Positions 44,101 through 53,587 of a DNA stretch of 64,000 nucleotides are shown here, one piece after another. Position numbers and translations under genes: made by a program. The stretch's first letter is position 1, and every line of letters begins with the position of its first letter. Source of the DNA: Flavobacteriales bacterium. GTDB lineage: Bacteria > Bacteroidota > Bacteroidia > Flavobacteriales_F > PHOS-HE28. The DNA lies in NCBI GenBank assembly GCA_016788635.1, contig JAEUSU010000023.1, forward strand, positions 83,785 to 147,784, given 5' to 3'. The notes below the pieces were generated by a model. The model worked only from the letters and a program-made list of their open reading frames with translations, was not told the DNA's origin and did no database searches.

Positions 44101-47100
44101 CCAATCCGTTGAGGCTGGCAGCGCGCTCATCGAGGTCCTGGACCTGTGCCAGACGTGCCCGGTCACGGGCATAGCCGGGCAGCAGGATGTCATTCAACGC
44201 ATCATCACTGGTGGCCGGCGCGAAGGCGCGTGCCACACCGGTGACAGGCTGCGCGGTGAGTTCGACCACCTCCTGCTCCGTGGGCGGGGCCACCGCAGCT
44301 CGCGAAAGAGCAAGCAGTTCGCTGTCCAACGCGGCAATGCGCTGGTCCAGTTCATCGCGCTCGCGTTTGGTGCGGGCATTGGCGCGGAGCTGTGTCAGCT
44401 CCATGCGCTCGTTCTCCAGCACGAAACGCCGGTCCCCGGCAGCCTCGGCCACAACCCCACCGTCCTGTTCCTCCTCTGGCCTTGCCACACCACCACCGGC
44501 CGTGGCCAGGTCGTTCGCACTGTCTCGTCCGGCCGCGCTTTGTGGAGCGGTGAGCGCCACCTGATCAGCGCCCGGCTTGTCGCCATCCGTGCGCCCCGTG
44601 GGTGCGGCTTGCTGCGCGGTGCTGCCTTGTTGCTCATTGGTGGAGGTGCGCTGCTGGCCAGCCACCACAGCACCAGCGGCGACCACCGGCCCGGTGCCTG
44701 GTGACAGGCCCCTGGTCCCGCCGCCATCCGAAGGCCGCACACCGTCCGACCCTCCGACGGGTGCAACAGGCGCCTGGCCTTCCGGCTGCCCGCTGGGAGC
44801 GGCCGCCTGTTCCGTACGCGGAGACGTGCCACCCGCGCCAGCTTCCTCTGGTGGACGGGCATTGTGGGCTCCGGGGGCCAGGGCCAGGTCCTCACGCCCT
44901 TGTTGTTGTTCCGCTCCCGCAGCCAGGGTCGCAGGCCGGCCCTGTGTGTCGGCGGCTTGTGTGCCCGGTTGTCCCTGGCCGGTACCATCGCTTCCTGCTG
45001 CACCTGCCTCCATGGCGCGCGTGCTCTGTGGGGCACCGCCGGATGCATTGGCCGCTAGGTCATGCGCCGGTGCAGTAAGCGGCCGCTGACGCATGTTCGC
45101 TTGAAAGGCGGGCATCTCCCATACAAAGCCCTGCATGCGCATCACGCGGTCCTCTTCAGCAAAGTCGCCACCGTATCGCTCGTCAATGGGCAACGCCGCA
45201 ATGTCGTCGTCCAGCACGTCGATCTTCCGGCCCAGTTCAGCCACTTGCTGTGCGTTGAGCTCCGTGCCGGTGGGTGAAGCGGAAGGCTCGGCCAGGTGCT
45301 GCAGCAGGGCCTGCTCGGCTTCGGCGGTGGATGCGGTGCGTTCGGCCTGGCGCGCCTTGGTGAACGCCTTGGTGGTCTCGCTACGCAAGGCCTCCATCTG
45401 GGGGCGCAAGGTGGTCAGCTCCCGGTCGATCTCACCCTGTCGCGACTTGCTCTTGGTCTCGGCGCGTTCGCGTTCCAAACGCAGCACACGGCGTTCCACC
45501 ACATCCAATTCCTCGCGACTGGTCTGTGCAGTGCGCATGGCACGATCGGCCTCCACGCGCCTGGCGGAGGCTTCCTCACGGGCTTTGATCTGTGGTGTGG
45601 CCTCGCCCCCGGGTCTGTTCTTCTCGTCCAATCGAGTCTTCAAGGCTTGCAATTGGGCCGCGGTCGCTTCGGCATCACCGCGGTCCATGGCGGAGCGCAG
45701 TTGTGTGGCCAGCTGAGTGGAGGCTGCGGCACGCCGGGTCAATTCCTGGTCGGCTCGTTCGACCTCTTCGGCCGCCTGCCGCGCAGCCCGTGCCTGCAGT
45801 GCGGCCTGCCGGGCCCAGGCGCGCTTGCCAGCGGCCTCGGTCATCAACGCATTGCGCTCGGTCTCGCCCCGTGCCTGATCCGCCTGGGTCACCAGCTCGC
45901 GCGCCTCCTTCGCTGCGCGGTCCGCTTCGTTGGTGAACGCGACGGCCACACCCAGCGCGGCATCGCGTTCCACCTTCAGTTCCTCACGGCGCTGGGTGGC
46001 CTCACGCGCGTCCGCCTCGGCCAGTTGCACCACGTTCGAACGGTCCACATCGGCAGGCAGTCCGGCCTGGCGCAGCAGGTCATCAAAGGGTGTGGCCGCC
46101 GCAGGCTGCGCAGCCACTGCAGCAGGTTCATGCGTGCTCACGTTGAGCTGCGCCCGCTTGCGGATCTCGTCCAATGAAAGGGCGATCAGGTCGTCCGGCA
46201 AGGGGTCGTCGAAGTAGTTGCGGATCATCAACTTCTCCTGACCTGCATGCATCACCAGGGTCAATTCCTGGCGGTAGGCCCTGGGGCCATCGCTCTTCGG
46301 CACATCCACCATGCCCACATGGGTGCGCTTGGTGGGCCCCGCTTCCACCATGAACTTGTAGCGGCCGTTGCGCGGCAGGTTCAGGATGTAGGTGCCGTTG
46401 ATGTCCGTGCGCACCTCGGCCACACGCTCATGCGTGGTGGCATCCTCCACCACAATGCGGGCATCGCGGTCCTGCTTGTCGAGCTCCGAGGCATAGGTGC
46501 CCTTCAGGATGGTGATGGTGACGGGCTGCTGACGGGTGCTTACACGGTATACATGGATCTGCCCTTGTGCACTGGCCCGCGCGCTGGCAAAACAGGCCTC
46601 TTTGCCCTCGGGATCCACCAGGTAGAATATGTCATCATCCGGCGTGTTCACCGCGAAGTCCATGTTCTGCGGGGCACCGAAGACATCGTTGTTGCGGTCG
46701 TAGGTGCTGCGGAACACGTCGAAGCCGCCCATGCTGCTGTGGCCCTTCGAGCAGAAGTAGAAGGTGCGACCGTCAGCGGCCATGAAGGGGTAGTCCTCGT
46801 CCTGGTCGGTATTGATGTAGCCAGCCAGCCGAACGGGTTCCGCAAAGCGGCCATCAGGCAACAACTCGGTGCGGTAGATGTCACGCCCGGTGCGACCATC
46901 CTTGCCGAAGCTGGAGAAGTAGATGGGGCCGCCCTTGTCCGGCAGGTGGATCAGGCTCGTGTACCCGTTCTTTTTGTCCAGTGAGGTGCGCAGTTCATCC
47001 GGCGTCACCACGATGCGGCCACCCACATCGCTCAGGTCATAGAAGCGGAAAAAATCCCTGGCGCCCACGGCCACCTTGTTGCGCACGGTCACTTCCTTCA

Positions 47101-47575
47101 GGTTGGCCAACAGGTTCTGGCCGTTGCGACATTGTTTCTCCAAGGCGTCCACCGGATGGGAACCGAGCAGCTTCTTGTCGCCAGTGCCCCGGAAATGCTG
47201 GTAGCTGGCGAGCGCATCGCGGAAGCGGTAGGTGAGGTGCTGTGCACGGCCCAGGTAATACCAGGCCAGCGGAGTGGTGGATGGGTCCTCCACGGCATAT
47301 TTCAGGAAACCCACGGCCTTGTCCTTGTCCTCGCCGCTTTCCACAATGCAGGCGCCGAGGCGGAAATTGAGGTCGCGGTCGGCGGGGCTCAGGCTCACCA
47401 GCTGGCTGTAAAGTGGAAGGGCCTCTGCGAAATTGCCCTGCGCGAACAATTGCGCGGCCTTCGAGCGGAGCGCCTGATCGCCGCCCTGCGCCACAAGCAT
47501 GCCCACCGCTGCACACCACGCGACCAGCAGGCCGGTGAGCCGGCGTGCGAAGGATCGGGGTCGCATCAGGTGCAT
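41195..47575 (-). CDS. giant TPR-PD40-coiled-coil-SPOR-like protein
   Basis: A 2126-residue exported protein; an ATG three codons in (47566) is also possible. After the signal peptide come TPR helices (about 30-160) and a PD40 beta-propeller part (about 205-345: GGPIYFSSFGKDGRTGRDIY, DEDYPFMAADGRTFYFCSKG). A carboxypeptidase regulatory-like domain follows (about 350-440, ending DINGTYILNLPRNGRYKFMV). A very long Ala/Glu/Arg-rich coiled coil with a low-complexity Gly/Gln stretch spans about 510-1780. Two SPOR-like domains sit at the end (about 1825-1925 and 2025-2115: VVYAVQIGAFRKPI, FFTVQVGVYSKPV). The first three domains follow the order of PorE of the type IX secretion system. It is probably periplasmic and peptidoglycan-bound. 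It is the last gene of the tpiA-prmA operon. Confidence 0.78.
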   Translation of the reverse strand: MHLMRPRSFARRLTGLLVAWCAAVGMLVAQGGDQALRSKAAQLFAQGNFAEALPLYSQLVSLSPADRDLNFRLGACIVESGEDKDKAVGFLKYAVEDPSTTPLAWYYLGRAQHLTYRFRDALASYQHFRGTGDKKLLGSHPVDALEKQCRNGQNLLANLKEVTVRNKVAVGARDFFRFYDLSDVGGRIVVTPDELRTSLDKKNGYTSLIHLPDKGGPIYFSSFGKDGRTGRDIYRTELLPDGRFAEPVRLAGYINTDQDEDYPFMAADGRTFYFCSKGHSSMGGFDVFRSTYDRNNDVFGAPQNMDFAVNTPDDDIFYLVDPEGKEACFASARASAQGQIHVYRVSTRQQPVTITILKGTYASELDKQDRDARIVVEDATTHERVAEVRTDINGTYILNLPRNGRYKFMVEAGPTKRTHVGMVDVPKSDGPRAYRQELTLVMHAGQEKLMIRNYFDDPLPDDLIALSLDEIRKRAQLNVSTHEPAAVAAQPAAATPFDDLLRQAGLPADVDRSNVVQLAEADAREATQRREELKVERDAALGVAVAFTNEADRAAKEARELVTQADQARGETERNALMTEAAGKRAWARQAALQARAARQAAEEVERADQELTRRAAASTQLATQLRSAMDRGDAEATAAQLQALKTRLDEKNRPGGEATPQIKAREEASARRVEADRAMRTAQTSREELDVVERRVLRLERERAETKSKSRQGEIDRELTTLRPQMEALRSETTKAFTKARQAERTASTAEAEQALLQHLAEPSASPTGTELNAQQVAELGRKIDVLDDDIAALPIDERYGGDFAEEDRVMRMQGFVWEMPAFQANMRQRPLTAPAHDLAANASGGAPQSTRAMEAGAAGSDGTGQGQPGTQAADTQGRPATLAAGAEQQQGREDLALAPGAHNARPPEEAGAGGTSPRTEQAAAPSGQPEGQAPVAPVGGSDGVRPSDGGGTRGLSPGTGPVVAAGAVVAGQQRTSTNEQQGSTAQQAAPTGRTDGDKPGADQVALTAPQSAAGRDSANDLATAGGGVARPEEEQDGGVVAEAAGDRRFVLENERMELTQLRANARTKRERDELDQRIAALDSELLALSRAAVAPPTEQEVVELTAQPVTGVARAFAPATSDDALNDILLPGYARDRARLAQVQDLDERAASLNGLELMMVDSIQAETMRQLMVLERDPAQAENVLPRVDRLRRMKLAHQDLAAQAAAQADRTGAASDLATIPADATPRSMEAGRYVRMETAPDHVYESQVVHRTPSAREAELYNNLDRAQMEKLSARIDTMEARLQEMPPGKERDKLRKRTDKYIDDRLILRTELGQRMEFSTREEYLHAADSLKRVRRDLMARGVRGDEALATMAQNLETEARTYMDQARTIRRQADRSEDIIQRDDLFRQAYAMELQALGGMDKAITISNFMLTPEFQPGMAPSYEAIEVAMFGRMPDAQGGALADGSLDRPTPVAPERDAATGNEQRSSGVGESPAEATAPLIAGTPQAEVRTERSASASPTAAPAAVTLSAILLQRAMAAEQRAADLEVLSLDAADRATESSEAAAKARRADREALQYVAMRSQRSSDSLHREAERMRDSAAWYLASSRMTAERERLEDFLKQYYYLNADEEMLVLDEPDYSRYFGARSRALEQLDQAAEADLQAQASRDLARDLVRQAQDVLTGDGRSAPTEGQRIKAAELNDRAVMLNARADSLRADAARKRGAADLSSSQAATMLQGLSPERSTAIMALEQRTRRVDPLLSQALAGATPVPPPAEVRPEPARVERPEPTAAATPPAAVRPTAIPADAWYLNVPERLEEDLFVLKPATEKRMAAIPMDVARPKGVVYAVQIGAFRKPIPMETFSDLEPVMGEQVGADLVRYTAGMFHEMSTAVNARDKVRQRGYRDAFVVVYVDGQRVSFAEAERRLAAEGRAQPAPTVAARPSERPATEVAVATPVPAQRPESRPVATAPVMIQSPASATVPGAANAAPDATDEQVLNRYPASAKEIVTSFTPEPTAADYYNVPGVAPAKQVEVIRGLFFTVQVGVYSKPVALDKLFGVTPLNSERTETGKIRYTTGIYRDMDPVRVRREQAVGQGVTDAFITAYLNGKRIPLRDARALLARHGVEILVDPALVTP

Positions 47576-47588
47576 GTGCGCGGTGGGG

Positions 47589-48239
47589 TCACGACTTGTC
47601 GCCGTTCTTCCCGGCGAAGGACATGCGGTTCTCGGTGCCGCGCAAAAGGCGGCCTATGTTCTGGCGATGGGTGTAAAAGACCACGGCCATGAGCAGCAGA
47701 GCGAACCCCGGCAGCACCAGGCCATCCACTTTGAAAAGCAGCAGGAGGGAAAGTGGAAAGGCCACCGCCGAGAGCAGCGAGGCGAGCGAAACATAACGTG
47801 AGGCCAGAAAGACCACAGCGAACACGGCCGTGCACAACGCGGCGGCGCCGGGATGCATGGCCAGCATGGTGCCATAGGCCGTGGCCACACCCTTCCCCCC
47901 CTTGAAGCCTGCGAACACGGGATACAGGTGGCCGAGCACCGCCGCCAGGGCCAGCAGCACACGCAGCAAGGCCTCACTTTCGCCACCGGCCTCGGTGCCC
48001 ACGAACAGGGGCAGCAAGCGCACCGGCAGGAAACCCTTCAGGATGTCCACCAGCAGCACCGGCACCCCGGCCTTGGCCCCCAGCACGCGGAAGGTGTTGG
48101 TGGCACCGGCGTTGCGGCTGCCATGTGCGCGCACGTCCAGCCCGTGGAAGGCTTTCCCCCACCACACCGCAGTGGGTATGCTGCCGCACAGGTAGGCGAC
48201 GATCATGGACAGGGCCCCGTACACGCTGAACACATCCAT
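47589..48239 (-). CDS. plsY: glycerol-3-phosphate acyltransferase PlsY
   Basis: A 216-residue inner-membrane acyltransferase that makes lysophosphatidic acid from glycerol-3-phosphate and acyl-phosphate. The three conserved cytosolic loops are GSRNAGATNTFRVLG, LYPVFAGFKGGKGVATAYGT and a third near THRQNIGRLLRGTE. About five to six hydrophobic helices match the family. It lies between the two giant genes, 3 nt after the 1502-residue gene and 13 nt before the 2126-residue gene, an unusual position for a phospholipid gene. Confidence 0.93.
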   Translation of the reverse strand: MDVFSVYGALSMIVAYLCGSIPTAVWWGKAFHGLDVRAHGSRNAGATNTFRVLGAKAGVPVLLVDILKGFLPVRLLPLFVGTEAGGESEALLRVLLALAAVLGHLYPVFAGFKGGKGVATAYGTMLAMHPGAAALCTAVFAVVFLASRYVSLASLLSAVAFPLSLLLLFKVDGLVLPGFALLLMAVVFYTHRQNIGRLLRGTENRMSFAGKNGDKS

Positions 48240-48242
48240 GGT

Positions 48243-51200
48243 TCAAAGGCCGTATTTGTCACGGAAGTCGTTCACCTTCTTCTTGTTGGTCAGCACGAAC
48301 TGGTAGGGGGGCTCGTCCTTCTTGCTCTCCTGCTTGGTCTTGTCCTCCTTCAGGTCGCCGATCATCTGGTTGAACTGCTGGTCGCTGCTGAACGCATAAA
48401 GGTAATTCCGGGTGTACTGGAAGAAGTACCAGGTCTGGTCGTCCAGCATCAACAGGATGGTGAGCACATCGCCGCTTCGCTTGCGTTGCAGCTCCACCTT
48501 TCCCTTCACGTAGCGGAACAGAGGCTTCTTCAGGATGGTGGCGATGCCCAGGTTCCCGTTGCTCACCCACACCTCGTCACGCGCGTTCCAGTGCATCTTC
48601 AGGTCGCAGAAGGTGATGGCCTTGATCAGTTCCTCGGGCAGGCGCTTGATCTCCCCCTTCAGGCTCAGTTCGCTGATCAGCTTATCCGAGCGTTCCAGGC
48701 CCAGCACCTGCCGTAGGGAGCGCTCGTAATTGGTCTTGGTGATGTCCACCTGTTTCTGCTCCGGATAGGTCATGATCTGCTCGGCCATGCGCTCCAGTGC
48801 GTTCTCGTGGAAGAAGAAGTCGGTCATCATCACCACGGCGGCCTTCGGATGGTTGTCCTCCCGGGCCTTGTGCTCCAAGGTGCCGTACAGGTCGGCCTTC
48901 ACACGGCCGAAGTCCATGGCGTGGCGTATGCGGCCGTCGGCCTCCATGCGGCAGGTCTCCGTGTTCAGGCTCACCAGGTCGCCGGGCAGGTTGCGCTGGC
49001 GGATCTTGTCCTTGGGGCCGATCACGTACTCCCGCTTGCTCTTGTCGAAGGTGAGCATGCCCTGCGCGGCGATCACCGGGCGGTCGCGCTCGTCCTGCAT
49101 GCGGCTCAGGAAGGTGCCGTAGACGTTGAAGGGGTCGTCCGCCGTGAGGTAGAGCCCGGCGCCAATGCGTGCCCCGCTGCCATCGAAGAGCGTGTCGGCC
49201 ACGGGAATAAAGATCTCCGCCGGGTCGATGTGGCCGCTGAAGCCCATCCAGTTGCGGGCCAGGCCTTCGCATCCGTGCTGGATGCGGGTGCTGCCGGTGA
49301 ACTTCAGTTCGCGCACATTGGCCTCCAGCCGTACGGCGCCCTGGAAGTCAAAGAAGGGGCTCAGCTGGAAGTCGTCCGTCTCCAGGATGCGGCCCTGCGC
49401 ATAGGTCTGGAAGGTGGTGTCCACGTTCACGTTGTCCAGGTGGATCTTCCGGGCCAGCTTGTTCTCGTCCAGGTAGTCGATGTCGCCGGTGGCGTTGTAG
49501 TTGCGGCGAGACTTGATGTTCACCGAGGCGTTGTAGATGCGGTGGTGGCGGGTGACGAAATTGGCCGTGATCACAGCGTTCTTCAGGGGGTCCATTGCGG
49601 CTTGGGCGCGAATGCGCACACGCAGGCTGTCTGGTGCCACCAGCGCATCAGCCACCTGTATGGCCTGCACATCATCCGCCGTGATCAGGTGGCGCTTGAG
49701 GTCGTACCGTGCACGGGGTGCGGTGAAGCTCAAGCTGTCCTGGTCGGGCCGCACGCTGATGAAGTTGGGGCCGCTGAGCTGCAGGTCATCCGCGCCGGCT
49801 CCGGTCTTGCGGTCGCTTTCCAGGGAGATGTCACCCGCATCCATGTACCACTTGAAGCGGTCCATGAAGCAGATGTACTGGTTCACCGGGAACTCCACCT
49901 TGGTCTCGCTGCCATTGCTCACGAACTCGCCTACGCGCTCGTCGAACTTGATGGTGGCGTTCACGTTGTTGGTGCGGAAGGCGATGCTGGCGGTGTCCCC
50001 CTCCGTGAGGCGGAAGTCCGAGGTGTCCGCATGCATCATCATGGTCTCGAATTGGAAGAGCTTCGAGGCCAGGGTGGCATTGCTGAAATCGGCCATGCCC
50101 GCGCCGGTCATGCCCTTCGGGGTAAGGTTGGTGCGGCCGTGCAGCTCGGCTTGTCCACCATACATCACCAGCGGCTTGCGGATCTTCTCCGCCATCAACT
50201 CCTCGGCGTGGGGGTCAAAGCGAACGTAGACCTGTGACGCGGCCACGGCGGGCACCTTCAGCGTACTGCTCGAGGCGGAATTGTACAGGGTGTCCGCCTT
50301 GCCGATGGTGCTGTCCGGACAGAAGATGAACTGTTTGCTGCGGGCGTTGGTGGTCAGGAAGGCAAGGTCTCCATTGCCCTGCAGGCCGCGTCCGTTGAGG
50401 GTGATCTCCGTGCCGAACTTGGCCTTCTTCCCATAAAGCGGCAGGCCCGCCTCGGCGGTCTGGCGCGTGAAGCCGAGCGCGTAGTCGGGCTGCAGGCGCA
50501 GCACCTCGCGGATGTCCGGAAAGATGCCGCCGGACACCAGCGTACCGGGGAAATTCAGACCCGCATTGGTGAAGTTGTCCAAGGAGTCGATCTGGAAGGG
50601 GTCCGAACGGTAGTAGAACCGATCGCGCAGGTAGGCCCCACGCTGGATGTTCTTCTTGTCGTAGAACACATAGCTGTCGCGCGTGCTGTTGAACCTGGGG
50701 TACTCCGGGTAGCGCGGCTGCATCTTCCCGTCACGCTGCACCTGCTGGATGCCGCTCTTGTTGCTGGGCGCATCAATGTCCAGGGTGCCGGTAACCTGCT
50801 CCAGCACGTTCTTCACGCGCACCAGGTTATATTCGCCGCGATCGTTCGGCTCGAAGCTCGTGGCCATGAACGCCACGCTGTCCACGTTCAGCAGGTCCAT
50901 CACGAAGGGCTGGTAGTGGAAGTAGTACTCCTTGCCGTGGAAGCTCAGGCGGCCGGCCTGTACCACGCCTGCGAAGGTGAAGTCGCGGTCCTTCTTCAGC
51001 GTCACGAGCTTCTCGCGGGGATAGATCTTCACGTCCTGGCTGTCGCTCACGGTGATGCGCGCCACACCTTTCAGCGCCAGGTCGTAGTTCAACAGGTTCA
51101 ACGTGGCGTTCACATTGTCCTCGCTGTTGCTGTTGAACTGCAGCACGTCGTAGTCGCGCTTGGCGGCACTGGCCAGCACGTGCTCCTCCAGGCGGGGTCT

Positions 51201-52751
51201 TACGGTGGCGATCTCGAACTCGGGGTCGTAGTCCAGGTAGCCTTTGTTGGCGAGGTCGATGAGCATGGGGATCACCACGCTCTTCTGCAGTTTGGTGAAC
51301 ACGGCGAAATCCTGCGCGGCGAACTCACCGCTGTACTTCTTCACATAGTCCCGCACACGCACCAGCGGATGTACCGCATCGATCCCCATCATGGCATCGT
51401 AGCGCGACCGTTTGAAGTAGTTGAAGCTCTCGAAGCTGGCCTTGCGTTGTGAACTGCCGGGCAGGCTGCCGAACTCCACCACCGGATCGCCCTGTTTCCA
51501 GGAGATGGTCTCGCAGTACATGTCCACCTGGTGATAGCCATTGGTGAAGGGCGCCTTGGACAGGCCCTCGTCCTTTTTGATCACGGTGAGCTGCCGCGTG
51601 TCTCGCATGAAACGGAGGCTCACGCTGTGGTGCGTGATGGAGTCCTTGTCCAGGCGGATGGTGAGGCCCACATCATCGCTGCTGATGCGACCGGGTTGGA
51701 TGGTGTAAAGCAGGCCGCGGGTGAGGATGAAGGGGCGCTTGTCGCGGTAGAAGGTGAGCAGCGCCGGTTCGTCGCGCGTGCCATAGCCCTGGAGCTTGGC
51801 GCCCTGCAGGGTGAAGCCGCCTTCGAAATCCACGCCTTCCACGATGTCCTTCACTCGTATGCGGCGGTCATGCCCCTCGAAACGCGGGTAGGATGCACTG
51901 GTCGCATCCTGGTTGGCCAGCACCTTGTCCGTGACCTTTCCGATGAGGGTGCGCTCGAAGTAGGGATCTGTGAACCGAACGGTATCCACCTCGACCTGGG
52001 CTGTCTTCACGCGCACTTCATAAGCGTGGTCCCATTCGGCATAGGTGGCCTGGGGCTTCAGGCCGGCGCGTTCCCAGGTGATCTTGCCACCCTTGCCATG
52101 AAAGATCTCCTGCGTGGGGAAATAGGTGCCTGTGGTCTGGCGGATCACGGCACTATCGCCCTTGGCCAGGCACTTCAGGTCCATGGGTTTGCTGAAGACC
52201 ACCTTGGGCAGTGTGTCGAACACGAAGGTGAATTCCTTTCCGGTGGTACGCCAGGTGACACTGGCGGAACTGTACAGGTCGCCCTGCTTGAAGAGGCCCG
52301 AGCACATGGCCAGGTAGGCGGTGAAGCTCTGCTTTCGTCCCTTCTCCGCCAGCTGCTCCAATCCGTTCAGCCAGGCATCGTATTCACTGGCCGGCCGGCC
52401 TGTGGTGGTGAATGCGGCGACCGCGGCCAGGTAATCGCGGAAGTGCGGGAAGGGCTCATACCGCTTCTTGAGCATGAAGTTGGCCACCTCCACGGTGCGC
52501 ACCCGTTGGCGTTCGCTCAGGTATGTGCCGTTCCAGGCCGGGGCAAAAACCTGCTCCACGAAGGCGCGTCCATCCTTTTTGTCGGCTTCCACCAGCATGG
52601 TGGTCACTTCCTGCAGGAAGAGCGCTTGATCGGTGGTGAAGGGTTTGGTCTGCCCGTGGACCGAGGCCACCACGGACCAGGCAAGCCCCACCAAGAGGCA
52701 GGTCCGCAGCGATGCCGCCCCCCAGCGGCTGGGTTGGTGTGCGTTGTTCAC
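48243..52751 (-). CDS. large exported protein of unknown function (1502 aa)
   Basis: The GTG at 52751 is preferred as the start, because it overlaps the prmA stop (GTGA) and is followed by a signal peptide (SLRTCLLVGLAWSVVASVHG). The frame extends 10 codons further up. The protein is beta-rich over most of its length, with repeated short strands (YDLKRHLITADDVQAIQVAD, AQGRILETDDFQLSPFFDF, GGQAELHGRTNLTPKGMTG). These loosely recall the LptA/OstA-type beta-strand ladders of LPS transport proteins, but the likeness is by eye only. The C-terminus is basic (KKVNDFRDKYGL). No T9SS sorting domain, lipobox or transmembrane barrel signature is seen. I do not recognise a family. It lies between prmA and plsY in one operon. 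Confidence 0.72.
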   Translation of the reverse strand: MNNAHQPSRWGAASLRTCLLVGLAWSVVASVHGQTKPFTTDQALFLQEVTTMLVEADKKDGRAFVEQVFAPAWNGTYLSERQRVRTVEVANFMLKKRYEPFPHFRDYLAAVAAFTTTGRPASEYDAWLNGLEQLAEKGRKQSFTAYLAMCSGLFKQGDLYSSASVTWRTTGKEFTFVFDTLPKVVFSKPMDLKCLAKGDSAVIRQTTGTYFPTQEIFHGKGGKITWERAGLKPQATYAEWDHAYEVRVKTAQVEVDTVRFTDPYFERTLIGKVTDKVLANQDATSASYPRFEGHDRRIRVKDIVEGVDFEGGFTLQGAKLQGYGTRDEPALLTFYRDKRPFILTRGLLYTIQPGRISSDDVGLTIRLDKDSITHHSVSLRFMRDTRQLTVIKKDEGLSKAPFTNGYHQVDMYCETISWKQGDPVVEFGSLPGSSQRKASFESFNYFKRSRYDAMMGIDAVHPLVRVRDYVKKYSGEFAAQDFAVFTKLQKSVVIPMLIDLANKGYLDYDPEFEIATVRPRLEEHVLASAAKRDYDVLQFNSNSEDNVNATLNLLNYDLALKGVARITVSDSQDVKIYPREKLVTLKKDRDFTFAGVVQAGRLSFHGKEYYFHYQPFVMDLLNVDSVAFMATSFEPNDRGEYNLVRVKNVLEQVTGTLDIDAPSNKSGIQQVQRDGKMQPRYPEYPRFNSTRDSYVFYDKKNIQRGAYLRDRFYYRSDPFQIDSLDNFTNAGLNFPGTLVSGGIFPDIREVLRLQPDYALGFTRQTAEAGLPLYGKKAKFGTEITLNGRGLQGNGDLAFLTTNARSKQFIFCPDSTIGKADTLYNSASSSTLKVPAVAASQVYVRFDPHAEELMAEKIRKPLVMYGGQAELHGRTNLTPKGMTGAGMADFSNATLASKLFQFETMMMHADTSDFRLTEGDTASIAFRTNNVNATIKFDERVGEFVSNGSETKVEFPVNQYICFMDRFKWYMDAGDISLESDRKTGAGADDLQLSGPNFISVRPDQDSLSFTAPRARYDLKRHLITADDVQAIQVADALVAPDSLRVRIRAQAAMDPLKNAVITANFVTRHHRIYNASVNIKSRRNYNATGDIDYLDENKLARKIHLDNVNVDTTFQTYAQGRILETDDFQLSPFFDFQGAVRLEANVRELKFTGSTRIQHGCEGLARNWMGFSGHIDPAEIFIPVADTLFDGSGARIGAGLYLTADDPFNVYGTFLSRMQDERDRPVIAAQGMLTFDKSKREYVIGPKDKIRQRNLPGDLVSLNTETCRMEADGRIRHAMDFGRVKADLYGTLEHKAREDNHPKAAVVMMTDFFFHENALERMAEQIMTYPEQKQVDITKTNYERSLRQVLGLERSDKLISELSLKGEIKRLPEELIKAITFCDLKMHWNARDEVWVSNGNLGIATILKKPLFRYVKGKVELQRKRSGDVLTILLMLDDQTWYFFQYTRNYLYAFSSDQQFNQMIGDLKEDKTKQESKKDEPPYQFVLTNKKKVNDFRDKYGL

Positions 52752-53587
52752 CCTTTCTTTCGGACCCCGAGCAGGGCCCATTCCCCCTCCTGCAGGCGCT
52801 CGGCCAGCTCAAAACCCGCATCCCGTGCGCCTTGTGCGAGCATGTGGCGGTCGCCCACCACAAAGCCGCTCAACAACAGGGCGCCCCCGGGAAGCAGGGC
52901 CTCATGCATGGCCTGCATGCCGCGCAGCAGGGTGTTGCGCTCGATGTTGGCCAAAATAGTGCCGTAGGAAAGGGGCTTCAGGTGTCCGGCATCGCCTTTC
53001 TCCACAACGATCCGGTGACAAGCGTTGTGCACGGCATTGTCGCGGGTGTTCTCCACGGCGGCCTCATCGATATCAATGGCATGCACCGCGCTGGCGCCCA
53101 ACCGTTCGGCAAGGATGGCCAGTACGCCGGTGCCGCATCCCAGATCGCACACGTGCTGCCCGCCCAGGTCCAACCCCAGCATGGCCTCCACCATCATGCG
53201 GGTGGTGGCGTGGTGCCCCGTGCCAAAAGCCATGCGCGGGGTGATGACCAGCTCGTGCTGGAAACCCGGAGCTGAGGGGTGGAACGCGGCCCGGATGCGC
53301 ACGCGCCCATCCACCTCCACCGGCGCAAAACTCTGCTCCCACTCCAGGTTCCAGTTGCGCGCGGGAATGGTGCGGTGCTTCCAGCTCACCTGCACGGCGG
53401 GGTCCCTCATCGTGGCCAGGTCGCGCATGGCCTCCGCACGGAACTGTGCCTCGGGTATATAGGCGCGCAGGCCACCCACGGTATCCTCGAACGCTTCGAA
53501 GCCCACCTCGCCCAGGTCGGCCACCAGCAGGTCGCGCCACGGCTCCATCGGCGCCAGCACGAACTCGACCTCAACGTAGGGGTTCAC
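52748..53587 (-). CDS. prmA: ribosomal protein L11 methyltransferase
   Basis: A 279-residue SAM-dependent methyltransferase that trimethylates ribosomal protein L11. It has the family signature VITPRMAFGTGHHATTRMMV, then the SAM motif HVCDLGCGTGVLAILAERLG and the catalytic-region segment YGTILANIERNTLLR. The N-terminal domain (about 1-80) that recognises L11 is present. The start overlaps the tpiA stop by 4 nt, and the stop overlaps the GTG start of the next gene by 4 nt. Confidence 0.93.
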   Translation of the reverse strand: MNPYVEVEFVLAPMEPWRDLLVADLGEVGFEAFEDTVGGLRAYIPEAQFRAEAMRDLATMRDPAVQVSWKHRTIPARNWNLEWEQSFAPVEVDGRVRIRAAFHPSAPGFQHELVITPRMAFGTGHHATTRMMVEAMLGLDLGGQHVCDLGCGTGVLAILAERLGASAVHAIDIDEAAVENTRDNAVHNACHRIVVEKGDAGHLKPLSYGTILANIERNTLLRGMQAMHEALLPGGALLLSGFVVGDRHMLAQGARDAGFELAERLQEGEWALLGVRKKG

